DNA of 53,073 nt from an uncultured Clostridia bacterium. GTDB lineage: Bacteria; Bacillota; Clostridia; UMGS1883. The translations under genes were made by a program, and so were the position numbers. Where the stretch lies: the NCBI GenBank assembly GCA_934476455.1, contig CAKSNY010000017.1, positions 1 through 53,073 of the forward strand, read 5' to 3'. Below the pieces are notes generated by a model. It searched no databases. It had not been told where the DNA came from and saw only the letters and a list, made by a program, of their open reading frames with translations. Positions 33,412-42,100 of this stretch are shown here, one piece after another; positions within the stretch are counted from its first letter, which is position 1, and every line of letters begins with the position of its first letter.

Positions 33412-35145
33412 TTAGGTTTTTATAAACTGGCTGTCGTATATTTTTCTGTAAAATCCGTTTTTTTGCAAAAGCTCGCTGTGTGTACCCTTCTCCACAATAT
33501 CGCCGTGATTCATAACAAGTATCAAATCCGCCTCGCGTATGGTAGAAAGCCTGTGCGCAACCACAAACGACGTGCGCCCCTGCATCATTTTTGTAAACGC
33601 CGCCTGAATTTTCTGCTCCGTTCGCGTATCGATGGAGGACGTTGCCTCGTCTAATATAAGCATCGGCGGCAAAGCAAGCATTGCCCGCGCAATACACAAA
33701 AGCTGCCGCTGTCCGGAGGAAAGATTCTCTCCGCCCTCTTCTATAACGGTGTCGTAGCCATTTTGCAGCCTTGTTATAAACGAGTGCGCATACGCCGCCT
33801 TTGCGGCGTTTTCAACCTCCTGCGCGGTGGCGTCAGGCTTTGCATAGGCAATGTTTTCGCGCACTGTGCCCTTGTGCAGCCATGTATCCTGAAGCACCAT
33901 AGCATACCTCGCGCGAAGGTCGCGCCGCGTCATTTTTCGTATGTCTGCGCCGTCTACCTCTATTTTTCCGCCGTCCGTTTCGTAAAAACGCATTAAAAGG
34001 TTAATAAGCGTTGTTTTTCCGCAGCCTGTAGGTCCGACTATTGCAATTTTCTGCCCTCGGTGCGCCTCCATACAAAGGTTTTTAATAAGCGGGCGGTCGT
34101 GGCTGTAGCCGAAGCGCACGTTTTGCAGCGAAACCTCGCCCTCTGCCTTTGGCGAAAGCGGGTTTTCGGGGTCGGGCGTTTCTTCTTTTTCGTCAAGAAT
34201 TTCAAATATTCTGTCCGCACAGGTAAGCGCGTTTTGCAGCTCCGTTACAACACCGCTTATTTCGTTAAACGGCTTTGCATATTGCGAAGCATAGCTTAAA
34301 AATACGCTCAGCTGCCCCACGGTTATACCTCCGCCGATTGCAAAAAACGAGCTTGCCGCCGCAACCGTTGCATATACAATATTGTTTACCAGCCGCGTAG
34401 AAGGATTTGTAAGGCTTGAAAAAAACGTTGCATTAAGTGACGCTTTTTCAAGCTCTTTATTTATTTCGTCAAATTCAAAAAGACACTGCTGCTCTCTGCC
34501 AAAGGCGCGCACAATGCGCTGCCCCTCTACAATTTCGTTTATAAAAGCCGTCTGTCTGCCTCGCACAATCGCCTGCTTGCTGAAAAAGCGGTGCACCCTT
34601 GTTGCTATAAAGCGCGCCGTAAAGATGGAAAGCGGCGTAAGCAGTACCACCGCCGCAGCAATTACGGGGTTTAAAAACAGCATAATGCCAAGCGTTGCCA
34701 AGATAGTTACAACGCCTGTAAAAAGCTGCGTAAAACCCATCAAAAGCCCGTCCGCAAATGCGTCTACATCGGCTACCATACGGCTTACGGTGTCACCCGA
34801 AGCGTGCGTGTCAAGGTAGCTTAACGGCAGACGGTTTATTTTCATACTGAGCCTGTTTCTAAGGTCGCGGCAAACACAAAACGTTATGCGGTTGTTGCAA
34901 ACAGATTGCAGCTGCTGCGCCGCCGCACCCAAAAGGGCAGATATTAAAACCGCCCCCGCACCGTAAAATACCTTTTGCATATTAACCGCACCCTTTTCGG
35001 GCATTGCGTCTATGGCTCTGCCGCAAAAAACAGGGATTACAAGCTGTGCCGCCGCACAAAAAAGCGCAAGAAAAAGGCTTGCCGCAACATATTTGCCGTA
35101 CGGCTTTATATAGCGGAGAACGCGTTTTAAGGTGTTGTTTTTCAT
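33412..35145 (-). CDS. ABC exporter half-transporter (canonical subunit)
   Basis: 577 residues: a six-helix exporter membrane domain (1-~320), then a nucleotide-binding domain with Walker A GPTGCGKTT, Walker B MLILDEATSSID (catalytic Glu present) and H-loop VAHRLST. The signature is LSSGQRQ rather than LSGGQ. It overlaps the preceding subunit gene by ATGA. The pair is a heterodimeric multidrug-type exporter (BmrCD/LmrCD/TM287-288 class). This subunit supplies the intact Walker B/H-loop and the altered signature, as expected for the partner of a degenerate site. Confidence 0.94.
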   Translation of the reverse strand: MKNNTLKRVLRYIKPYGKYVAASLFLALFCAAAQLVIPVFCGRAIDAMPEKGAVNMQKVFYGAGAVLISALLGAAAQQLQSVCNNRITFCVCRDLRNRLSMKINRLPLSYLDTHASGDTVSRMVADVDAFADGLLMGFTQLFTGVVTILATLGIMLFLNPVIAAAVVLLTPLSIFTARFIATRVHRFFSKQAIVRGRQTAFINEIVEGQRIVRAFGREQQCLFEFDEINKELEKASLNATFFSSLTNPSTRLVNNIVYATVAAASSFFAIGGGITVGQLSVFLSYASQYAKPFNEISGVVTELQNALTCADRIFEILDEKEETPDPENPLSPKAEGEVSLQNVRFGYSHDRPLIKNLCMEAHRGQKIAIVGPTGCGKTTLINLLMRFYETDGGKIEVDGADIRKMTRRDLRARYAMVLQDTWLHKGTVRENIAYAKPDATAQEVENAAKAAYAHSFITRLQNGYDTVIEEGGENLSSGQRQLLCIARAMLALPPMLILDEATSSIDTRTEQKIQAAFTKMMQGRTSFVVAHRLSTIREADLILVMNHGDIVEKGTHSELLQKNGFYRKIYDSQFIKT

Positions 35146-36866
35146 TTTCCCGCCTCCGTTTCAAACTGGCTTTCGTAGATTTCCTTGTAAATTTCGCAGT
35201 TTTCCAAAAGCTCTTTATGCGTACCCAGCCCCGCAATTTTGCCGTCGTCAAGCACAATTATTTTGTCGGCATGCATTATAGAGCTTGTCCTCTGGCTTAC
35301 TATAAATACCGTAATATCGCCCGGCAAATCCGAAAGCGCCGCCCTAAGTTCCGCCTCGGTTTTATAGTCAAGCGCAGAGGCGCTGTCGTCCAGAATAAGT
35401 ATATCCGCCTTTTTGCAAAGCGCCCGCGCAATACACAGCCGCTGTTTTTGCCCGCCGGAAAAGTTCGCCCCGCCGGAAGCTACCCTTTCCGAAAGCCCGT
35501 CTTGCTTTTCCTGTACAAACTCCGCCGCCTGTGCCGTTTTAAGCGCTGCCCAAAGTTCCTCGTCCGTGGCGTTTTCATTCCCCCACAAAAGATTAGAGCG
35601 GATAGTTCCCGAAAACAGGCGCGATTTTTGCGGCACTATCGAAACAAACGACAAAAGCTGCGCCTTTGTAAGCTTGCCCGCAGGTACGCCGTGGATGTAT
35701 ACGCAGCCCCCGCTTGCGTCGTAAAAACGCGGTATAAGGTTTACAAGCGAGGTTTTGCCGCTGCCTGTTCCGCCGATTATGCCCACCGTTTCGCCCTTTT
35801 TCACGCTGAAGCTTATCCCGCTTAACGACGGTGCCCCCGCGCCCTTATAGCACAGCGAAACATTTTCAAAGCGCACCGCATCGTCCGTATTTGCATCAGC
35901 ATCGTTTTTCGGAAAATCCATTTCGGTTTTCGTGTCTAAAATCTGTTCAACCCTTTCCATACAGGAAAACGATTTCCCCAGCTGAACAACCAGGTTTGCC
36001 AGCTTTACAAGTTCAACCAGAATTTGGCTTATATAATTTACCAGCGCGATTACGTCGCCGCTTAAAAGCACGCCCGTGTTTACCTTTCCGGCGGAAAGCC
36101 ACAGCACAAGCACAATTCCCATATTAACCGTGATGTACGTAAACGGGTTCATAAGCGATGCAATTTTGCCCACATAAATTTGCGAGGATAAAAGCGCGTC
36201 GTTCGCCTTGGCAAATTCCTGCTGCTGCGCCCCCTCTCTGCCGAAGGCGCGGATAACGCGCACGCCGTTTAAACTTTCGCGCGTGGCGGCGGTAACGTTG
36301 TCAAGCCTTTGCTGGCAGCGCCTGTAAAGCGGCGTTGTTATATTCATAATACCGAAAACTATTACAAATAAAACCAAAATCACGCCCAAAAAGATAAGCG
36401 ATATTTGCCTGTTTATAAAAAATGCAAGCGCCATTGCGCCGAATACTATAAACGGACTTCTTAAAAACAGGCGCAAAAACATATTAACGCCGTTTTGCAC
36501 CTGGTTTACATCGCTTGTAATTCTTGTTATAAGGGTAGATGCGCCGATAGTGTCAAGCGTGGAAAAATCAAAGCTTTGTATTTTTTTAAACAGCTCGCGC
36601 CGAAGCCCCGTGCCGGCGCCCACGGCAGCCTTTGCCGCAAAAAACTGCGCAGCAAAGCTCGACAAAAGCCCAAGCAGCGCCATTATTATAAGAAGCCCGA
36701 ACCGCATCAGAATAAACCGTCCGTCGCCGCGGGCTATGCCCGTGTTTACCATGCTTGCAACAATAAGCGGCACGCACAGGTCAAACGCCGCCTCCAATGC
36801 CTTAAAAAGCGGCGCAAGTATGCTTTCAAGCCTGTATTTTTTAAAATACGGAAAAAGGTATTTCAT
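35142..36866 (-). CDS. ABC exporter half-transporter (degenerate-site subunit)
   Basis: 574 residues, same architecture as its partner. Walker A is GGTGSGKTS and the signature is canonical FSGGQKQ. Walker B ends ILILDDSASALD, with Asp in place of the catalytic Glu, and the H-loop reads VSQRTSS with Gln in place of His. These changes mark the non-hydrolysing site of heterodimeric exporters. It is first gene of the operon. The promoter (37096-37125) lies about 230 bases upstream, so the transcript leader contains REP-like hairpins. Substrate unknown. Confidence 0.94.
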   Translation of the reverse strand: MKYLFPYFKKYRLESILAPLFKALEAAFDLCVPLIVASMVNTGIARGDGRFILMRFGLLIIMALLGLLSSFAAQFFAAKAAVGAGTGLRRELFKKIQSFDFSTLDTIGASTLITRITSDVNQVQNGVNMFLRLFLRSPFIVFGAMALAFFINRQISLIFLGVILVLFVIVFGIMNITTPLYRRCQQRLDNVTAATRESLNGVRVIRAFGREGAQQQEFAKANDALLSSQIYVGKIASLMNPFTYITVNMGIVLVLWLSAGKVNTGVLLSGDVIALVNYISQILVELVKLANLVVQLGKSFSCMERVEQILDTKTEMDFPKNDADANTDDAVRFENVSLCYKGAGAPSLSGISFSVKKGETVGIIGGTGSGKTSLVNLIPRFYDASGGCVYIHGVPAGKLTKAQLLSFVSIVPQKSRLFSGTIRSNLLWGNENATDEELWAALKTAQAAEFVQEKQDGLSERVASGGANFSGGQKQRLCIARALCKKADILILDDSASALDYKTEAELRAALSDLPGDITVFIVSQRTSSIMHADKIIVLDDGKIAGLGTHKELLENCEIYKEIYESQFETEAGK

Positions 36867-36887
36867 AAAAATCCTCCAAAGTCTAAG

Positions 36888-37060
36888 TCAATAGGTGTCA
36901 ATAGTGTCAATAGTGTCAATAGGGACGTTCCCTATTTGTCACGTTTTCGCACGCTGACGGGGACGTTTCTTAATTGTCACGCCTTGCGCGTGACAATTAG
37001 GGGGCGTCCCCATTGACGTTGTCGCATTGACCGGGGGCGTCCCCGCTCAGCGTCCCCATT
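36888..37060. repeat. REP-like cluster 6
   Basis: Iterated GTCAATAG leads into GGGACGTTCCCTATTTGTCAC. The 53-nt hairpin element follows at 36959-37011 (identical to 33242-33294), then partial GGGGGCGTCCCC copies. It lies in the 5' leader of the exporter operon. Confidence 0.92.
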
Positions 37061-37095
37061 AGTTCCTGACGGACAGCGATATTTCAACATCTACC

Positions 37096-37125
37096 ATTTT
37101 AACACCGCATAAATACATTTGTCAA
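37096..37125 (-). promoter_or_regulatory. Promoter of the ABC exporter operon
   Basis: On the - strand, TTGACA (37120-37125), an 18-base spacer and TAAAAT (37096-37101). Confidence 0.65.
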
Positions 37126-37197
37126 TATATCCCATAATACATTATCTATTCATCCGTCCGCTTTTCTTCCTATTATAGTGTGTAAAACATCTTGCAC

Positions 37198-37375
37198 ACG
37201 TCAACGGGAACGTTTCTTAATTGTCACACCTTGCAAGCCGTGGGGACGTTCCTTAATTGTCACACCTTGTGCGTGACAATTAGGGGGCGTCCTCATGGCG
37301 TACTTGCTAAAAACGTGACAAATAGGGAACGTCCCCATTAGCGCGTCCCCATTAGCGTCCTTGACATTGGCGCCT
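37198..37375. repeat. REP-like cluster 7
   Basis: A half-element (AACGTTTCTTAATTGTCAC) precedes a 53-nt element at 37242-37294 (arms with TTCCT facing GGGGG). A GACAAATAGGGAACGTCCCC copy and fragments follow. It lies between the divergent exporter and S-layer promoters; the rest of the 784-base gap holds only those promoters. Confidence 0.9.
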
Positions 37376-37456
37376 TGACCGAGAGAGCCCCCACCAAGCG
37401 CCCCCGGCATATTCCTTTGTTTTTCCGCCCCTCGTATTGTCGAAAATAAACGAAAT

Positions 37457-37527
37457 ATTACAGAAGATTACAGTTTGATTACATCTGCAATCCCCCCCTT
37501 GATTTTTCTTTTAAGGGGTGCTATAAT
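37457..37527 (+). promoter_or_regulatory. S-layer gene promoter with upstream direct repeats
   Basis: TTGATT (37499-37504), a 17-base spacer and TATAAT (37522-37527). Just upstream, ATTACA occurs three times with starts at 37457, 37467 and 37478, one helical turn apart, as in binding sites of OmpR/PhoB-type regulators. The ~115-nt leader contains a GAAAGAG/CTCTTTC stem (about 37580-37617) that could stabilise the mRNA. Confidence 0.72.
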
Positions 37528-37649
37528 CACCTTGTAATCGATGAGAGGTATCTCTTGTCGGTACCCGCTTTTGGTGAATTTGAAAGAGGTCGCCGAAAGT
37601 ATACAACGAACTCTTTCAAAAAAATAATTTATAGGAGGAAGAGATTATT

Positions 37650-40517
37650 ATGACAAATCTCAAGAAGACACTCGCAGTCGTTCTTGCATTTGCGATGATC
37701 CTCAGCATGGGCGTAATCAGCACATTTGCTTATTCGGACGTAGAAGCAGGAACAAAGACGGACGAGGCTGTTACTATCCTCTCTAACCTTAATATCCTTA
37801 AGGGTTATGAGGATGGAACATTCAAGCCCGACGAAACAGTTACCAGAGCTGAAATGGCTGCAATCATCTGCCGTACACTCGGCTATGAGTCGCAGGCAGA
37901 GTCCAGCAAGGGTACAACAGTATTTAACGACGTTGCAGCTGATCACTGGGCATCCGGCTACGTTAACGTAGCACAGGCACAGGGTATCATCAACGGTTAC
38001 GGCAACGGTCAGTTCGGTCCTGAAGATAAGGTTACTTATGAGCAGGCTGTTAAGATGATCGTTTCTGCTCTCGGTTATGACCTTGTTGCAGCTCAGAAGG
38101 GCGGCTACCCCACAGGTTACCTTGCAGTAGCTTCTGCAGAAGGTATCACAAAGAATGCTAACGGTAAGGTTGGCGATCCTGCTAAGAGAAGCTCTATAGC
38201 TATTCTCACATACAACTCTCTCGAAGTTCGCCTTATGGATCAGACATCCTGGTCTACAGGTTCTGACGGAGACAAGTATGGTAAGCTTAACGAAACAATC
38301 CTTTCCAAGTACCTCGACGTTAAGAAGTATGAAGGTGTTGTAACAGCTACACCGGCTACGAATACAGCGGGTAAAGCTTATGACTCTACTAAGAAGCCTA
38401 TGGCTACAATTGGTCAGGCTAAAGAGGTTGCGTATATCAATGGTACTCTTGAGAAGACACCTAAAACTCTTAGTCCGGTTAATGCGGATAAGGTTGACGT
38501 AGATGATCTTCTTGGTAGATATGTTGTAGCTTACATCGGTGAAGACGACGCTACAGGCGACGACACAATCTTTGCAATTGCTCCTAACGAAAATAAGAAC
38601 ACAGTTACAAAGATCAGCGCTACACAGCTTGTTGGTGCTGATGAAAAGTACGGCGACGCCGCTACAACAAACGCAATCGGTTACAAGGCAGTTGGTTCTA
38701 CAAAGATTCAGGATCTCAAACTTGCTGCAAACGCTACAGTTACAAAGAACTTTGATGATGTAACGACAACCTGCCAGAACACACTGGAACTTAGAACTCT
38801 TATAGGTCTTAACACAACTACAGATACGCTTACCCGCGGTGGTATAATCGAGTTTATCTGCAACGATAACGACAGTGAGATCGAGTTTATAAATGTTCTC
38901 TCTTACGACAGAGAAGCTGTTATCGAAAAGGTTAAGGAATCTAACGGTGTTTACAAGTTTGACTGCTACAAGGGCAGCCTTCCCAGAATTGACACTGAAG
39001 ATGATGATTACAAGTATATCATCTACAAAGACGGCGAAGTTGTAGACGCAAAGGCTCTTGCAGCTAACGACACAGTAGACTATTTCAAGGTAGATACTGA
39101 TGGTAAGTATCAGATATTCTACGTTTCTTCCAAGACTGTTACAGGCGCTGTATCTTCTTACGACACAGTAGAAAACAATGTAACAATCGGCGGCGTTGAT
39201 TATGACCTTTCTTCTTACTCCGGTCTTACAGCTGCAAAGCTTAGCGGTGAAGAAGGAACATTCTACCTGAACGTTGACGGTCAGATAGCATACAACGAAA
39301 CAGCTCCCACACAGAGCGGTAAGTATGCATATGCTCTTGCAGTATATGACGAAACAACCGGTGTAAACACAGGTTCTTATCTCCAGGTTGCTCTTGCAGA
39401 CGGCACAGTTGCTGAATACAAGATCAGCGATACAGCTAAGGTTGTAAAGGATGACAACACAGAGGTTGCTGCAAACACTGCAACGGATAAGACACAGTTT
39501 AAGGGTTACTTTGCAGGTAAGATGACAGCTCAGTCTCCCGCTACAACATTTAAGACAACTGTTGAGAATGCAAAGGCTAACAGAGATAGCCTTATGGTTA
39601 AGCTTACAGTAAGTGGCGACAAGGTTACAAAGGCTAAGCTTCTTCCCACAGGAACAAGCGCAGCAAGTAGCACAAGCAACAAGTACGACAAAGACTCTAA
39701 CTCTCTCGGAGCATTGAGCTTTGACGACAGCACAATAGTATTTGCATTCAAGCAGACAACAGGCGTTATCGACCCTGACGATGTTAAGGTTGGTAAGGTT
39801 GCAGACTTCTTCGTAGACGATGAAGACAACTACGATGTAATTGCATACGACGAAGACAGCAGCTCTGTATACGGCGCATTGGTAGGCTTCGACCTTACAA
39901 GCACAATTTCTAAGGACAGCGCAGTATTTGTTGTATCTTCTGTTAAGACAACAACTTACAACAATGAAGACGCTTACCTTGTAAAGGGCTTTGTTGGCGG
40001 CGAGTCTAAGACAATCACAATCTACAACAAAGACAGCTATGATGGACAGCATCCTGAAGACCTTGTTGCAGGTGATGTAATCCTTATCTCCGAGCCGAAT
40101 GCAGAAGGTATCGTAAGCGATATCAAGCAGCTCGTAGATTTCGCTAAGGGTGCTAACGCAAGTGCAGCTCCCACAATCGGAGTAACAAAGACAGCCAGCG
40201 TATCCGCTCTTGACCAGATTTACAGCGGTGCAGGTAAGCTTATGGAGGCTACAAGCAGCAAGTTTACACTTGACGCAGCTATAAAAGATGACTCCGGCAG
40301 CCTTGCAGACTTTGCAGCAGCTAACGCAGGCATCAGCTACAAGAGCGCTGCAAACTACACTTTGGTAGACTTCTCTGATAACTTCAAGAATCCTGATGTT
40401 ACAATCGAGGATGGTTCTGACTACACCTTCGATACAGCATACACAACATACGCTTATGTAAGAGTTGTTGACGGTAAGCTTAAGGACGTTGTAGTTTACA
40501 GAATGGCAAAAAACTAA
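37650..40517 (+). CDS. Large S-layer-homology surface protein
   Basis: 955 residues. The signal peptide (MTNLKKTLAVVLAFAMILS...FAYS) is followed by SLH modules at about 29-70 (FKPDETVTRAEMAAIICRTLG), 90-135 (FGPEDKVTYEQAVKMIVSALG) and 150-195, which anchor to wall polysaccharide. The remaining ~750 residues are Thr/Ser/Asp/Lys-rich beta-type sequence without a recognised enzyme domain. GGAGGAAGAG precedes the ATG. Codon use is strikingly biased (AAG, ACA, GTT, CTT, TAC) compared with neighbours and resembles the ribosomal genes, pointing to very high expression; it is probably the main S-layer protein. It is monocistronic with a strong terminator. Confidence 0.93.
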   Translation: MTNLKKTLAVVLAFAMILSMGVISTFAYSDVEAGTKTDEAVTILSNLNILKGYEDGTFKPDETVTRAEMAAIICRTLGYESQAESSKGTTVFNDVAADHWASGYVNVAQAQGIINGYGNGQFGPEDKVTYEQAVKMIVSALGYDLVAAQKGGYPTGYLAVASAEGITKNANGKVGDPAKRSSIAILTYNSLEVRLMDQTSWSTGSDGDKYGKLNETILSKYLDVKKYEGVVTATPATNTAGKAYDSTKKPMATIGQAKEVAYINGTLEKTPKTLSPVNADKVDVDDLLGRYVVAYIGEDDATGDDTIFAIAPNENKNTVTKISATQLVGADEKYGDAATTNAIGYKAVGSTKIQDLKLAANATVTKNFDDVTTTCQNTLELRTLIGLNTTTDTLTRGGIIEFICNDNDSEIEFINVLSYDREAVIEKVKESNGVYKFDCYKGSLPRIDTEDDDYKYIIYKDGEVVDAKALAANDTVDYFKVDTDGKYQIFYVSSKTVTGAVSSYDTVENNVTIGGVDYDLSSYSGLTAAKLSGEEGTFYLNVDGQIAYNETAPTQSGKYAYALAVYDETTGVNTGSYLQVALADGTVAEYKISDTAKVVKDDNTEVAANTATDKTQFKGYFAGKMTAQSPATTFKTTVENAKANRDSLMVKLTVSGDKVTKAKLLPTGTSAASSTSNKYDKDSNSLGALSFDDSTIVFAFKQTTGVIDPDDVKVGKVADFFVDDEDNYDVIAYDEDSSSVYGALVGFDLTSTISKDSAVFVVSSVKTTTYNNEDAYLVKGFVGGESKTITIYNKDSYDGQHPEDLVAGDVILISEPNAEGIVSDIKQLVDFAKGANASAAPTIGVTKTASVSALDQIYSGAGKLMEATSSKFTLDAAIKDDSGSLADFAAANAGISYKSAANYTLVDFSDNFKNPDVTIEDGSDYTFDTAYTTYAYVRVVDGKLKDVVVYRMAKN

Positions 40518-40585
40518 GACTATGAAATACGGTTCTCACTCGATTTCCTTTTAGCTAATTCGGTGTCGAACTTCTATAAAGTCTA

Positions 40586-40626
40586 AAAGAACAGCTCCCC
40601 TTTTTGGGGAACTGTTCTTTTTTTTG
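40586..40626 (+). terminator. Terminator of the S-layer gene
   Basis: AAAGAACAGCTCCCC and GGGGAACTGTTCTTT pair around a T5 loop, followed by a long T-run. Confidence 0.9.
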
Positions 40627-40627
40627 G

Positions 40628-40744
40628 GTCAATAGGGACGTTCCCTATTTGTCACGTTTTTCCGTTTGCACCGCAACAATCCGCAGTGAGGACGCCCCCC
40701 TAATTGTCACGCATAAGGTATGATAATTAAGAAACGTCCCCCCC
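40628..40744. repeat. REP-like cluster 8 (left of RAYT)
   Basis: GGGACGTTCCCTATTTGTCAC is followed by a ~53-nt element at 40688-40740 in the opposite orientation to those right of the transposase (GGACGCCCCCCTAATTGTCA first, then the AAGAAACGTCCC arm). So the transposase gene is bracketed by inverted elements. Confidence 0.9.
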
Positions 40745-40757
40745 AGCTTCGTTTTCC

Positions 40758-40786
40758 TTGACAGCGTAATAATTTGGTGATATTAT
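40758..40786 (+). promoter_or_regulatory. Promoter of the RAYT gene
   Basis: TTGACA (40758-40763), a 17-base spacer and TATTAT (40781-40786). Confidence 0.78.
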
Positions 40787-40815
40787 GTAGAAAATAAACG
40801 AAACAGGGTGATAAA

Positions 40816-41568
40816 ATGGCACGAATTGCACGCGAATACAGCGAAACAGGAATATACCACGTTTTTTTTCGAGGAATAAACAGACAGCACATATTTGAGG
40901 AAAGCGCAGATTACACGAAATTTTTAGACGTGCTTGAAACACTGCACAACGAATTAAACATCAAAATTTACGCATACTGTCTGATGAGCAATCACGTTCA
41001 TTTAATCATAAAAGAACAAAATATCGGGGACATTTCTCGATTTATGAGCAGATTGCTGACAAAATATGTTATGTGGTTCAATTACAAATACAAGCGCAGC
41101 GGTTCGTTGATTGCCAATCGATATAAAAGCAAGCCGGTTGATGTTGACGAATATTTTTTGCCGCTGATACGTTACGTTCACCAAAACCCGGTAACAGCAG
41201 GGCTGGTTGAACGAATCGAAGATTATAAATGGAGCAGTTATAACGATTATATCGCCAAAAACGGCGGGCTGGTAGATATAAATACCGTGCCGGAAATGCT
41301 TGATGAGGATTTTAAAGAGTATCACCATAGCTATGACGGTGAAGTTTTTGTCGTGAGCGAAGGGGTTAATTCGGACGATAGTGATGTTGCCAGAATGATT
41401 GCAAAAAAATATAAAATACAGGTTGGCGAATTGCCGAGCATTGACAAGAAGCAGAGAAACGAGATTTTGCAGGAATTGACAAAACATTTCTCGATAAGGC
41501 AGTTGGAGCGTGTTACCGGTGTGTCAAGGGGGATAATAGAACGAAACAGAAAACGCAGCAGTGTTTAA
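40816..41568 (+). CDS. REP-associated tyrosine transposase (RAYT, Y1_Tnp)
   Basis: 250 residues. HUH single-strand transposase/nuclease related to IS200/IS605 TnpA: the metal-binding HVH is His60-Val-His62 in CLMSNHVHLI, and the catalytic tyrosine is Tyr120 in LIRYVHQNPVTAG, the RAYT-type arrangement. A C-terminal extension (about 190-250) ends with a helix-turn-helix-like SIRQLERVTGVSRGIIERN, which may give DNA specificity. GGGTGAT precedes the ATG. The gene is intact, has its own promoter and is flanked by REP-like hairpins; the right-hand repeat begins at the base after its stop codon. RAYTs are single-copy domesticated transposases that recognise REP hairpins. Confidence 0.93.
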   Translation: MARIAREYSETGIYHVFFRGINRQHIFEESADYTKFLDVLETLHNELNIKIYAYCLMSNHVHLIIKEQNIGDISRFMSRLLTKYVMWFNYKYKRSGSLIANRYKSKPVDVDEYFLPLIRYVHQNPVTAGLVERIEDYKWSSYNDYIAKNGGLVDINTVPEMLDEDFKEYHHSYDGEVFVVSEGVNSDDSDVARMIAKKYKIQVGELPSIDKKQRNEILQELTKHFSIRQLERVTGVSRGIIERNRKRSSV

Positions 41569-41806
41569 GCCGTGGGGACGTTCCTTAATTGTCACACCTT
41601 GCGCGTAAGCCGTGGGGACGTTTCTTAATTGTCACACCTTGCGCGTGACAATTAGGGGGCGTCCTCATGGCGTATTGATTGACACTCAAGTAAAAACATG
41701 ACAAATAGGACAAATAGGGAACGTCCCCATTGACAAAAACGTGACAAATAGGGAACGTCCCCATTGACACATTGACAAATAGGGAGCGTCCCCATTGACA
41801 CCATTG
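41569..41806. repeat. REP-like cluster 9 (right of RAYT)
   Basis: It begins GCCGTGGGGACGTTCCTTAA immediately after the RAYT stop. A tandem half-element is followed by a 53-nt element at 41614-41666 (TTTCT facing GGGGG), then three inverted GACAAATAGGGAACGTCCCC-type copies (one with GAGCGT). It fills the 311-base gap to the toxin-antitoxin promoter. Confidence 0.93.
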
Positions 41807-41825
41807 ACACGAAAATGAAAAAGTG

Positions 41826-41861
41826 TTGACAAATCGGAAAGAATGTAATACAATGTATTAC
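41826..41861 (+). promoter_or_regulatory. Toxin-antitoxin promoter and operator
   Basis: TTGACA (41826-41831), a 17-base spacer and TACAAT (41849-41854). The perfect palindrome GTAATACA-A-TGTATTAC (41845-41861) covers the -10 box, as expected for autorepression by the antitoxin. Confidence 0.88.
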
Positions 41862-41878
41862 AGAGAGGAGCGGTTTAT

Positions 41879-42100
41879 ATGACTATATCTTTACGCCTGA
41901 ATGATGAAGATTCGCTTATTTTAAAGAAATTTGCAGAATTAAATAAGATTTCCGTGTCAGAGCTTATCAGACAAACCGTGTTAGAAAGAATCGAGGACGA
42001 ATACGACTTGGAAACATTCAAAAAAGCTATGGACGATTATAGGGAAAATCCTAAAACCTACTCTTTGGACGAAGTGGAAAAGGAACTTGGCTTATCATGA
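41879..42100 (+). CDS. RelB/DUF6290-type antitoxin
   Basis: 73 residues. The N-terminal MTISLRLNDEDSLILKKFAE...SVSELIRQTV is a ribbon-helix-helix DNA-binding region. The acidic C-terminal half (DYRENPKTYSLDEVEKELGLS) is the toxin-wrapping part. AGGAG precedes the ATG. The stop overlaps the toxin start (ATGA), the standard order antitoxin-toxin. It should bind the palindrome over its own promoter. Confidence 0.9.
   Translation: MTISLRLNDEDSLILKKFAELNKISVSELIRQTVLERIEDEYDLETFKKAMDDYRENPKTYSLDEVEKELGLS

Noticed and set aside
37629..40052. An 807-codon open frame antisense to the S-layer gene.
   Set aside because: It is a mirror of the extreme codon bias of the S-layer gene (few codons that give antisense stops). 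The product would be Cys/Val-rich nonsense without domains or ribosome binding site.
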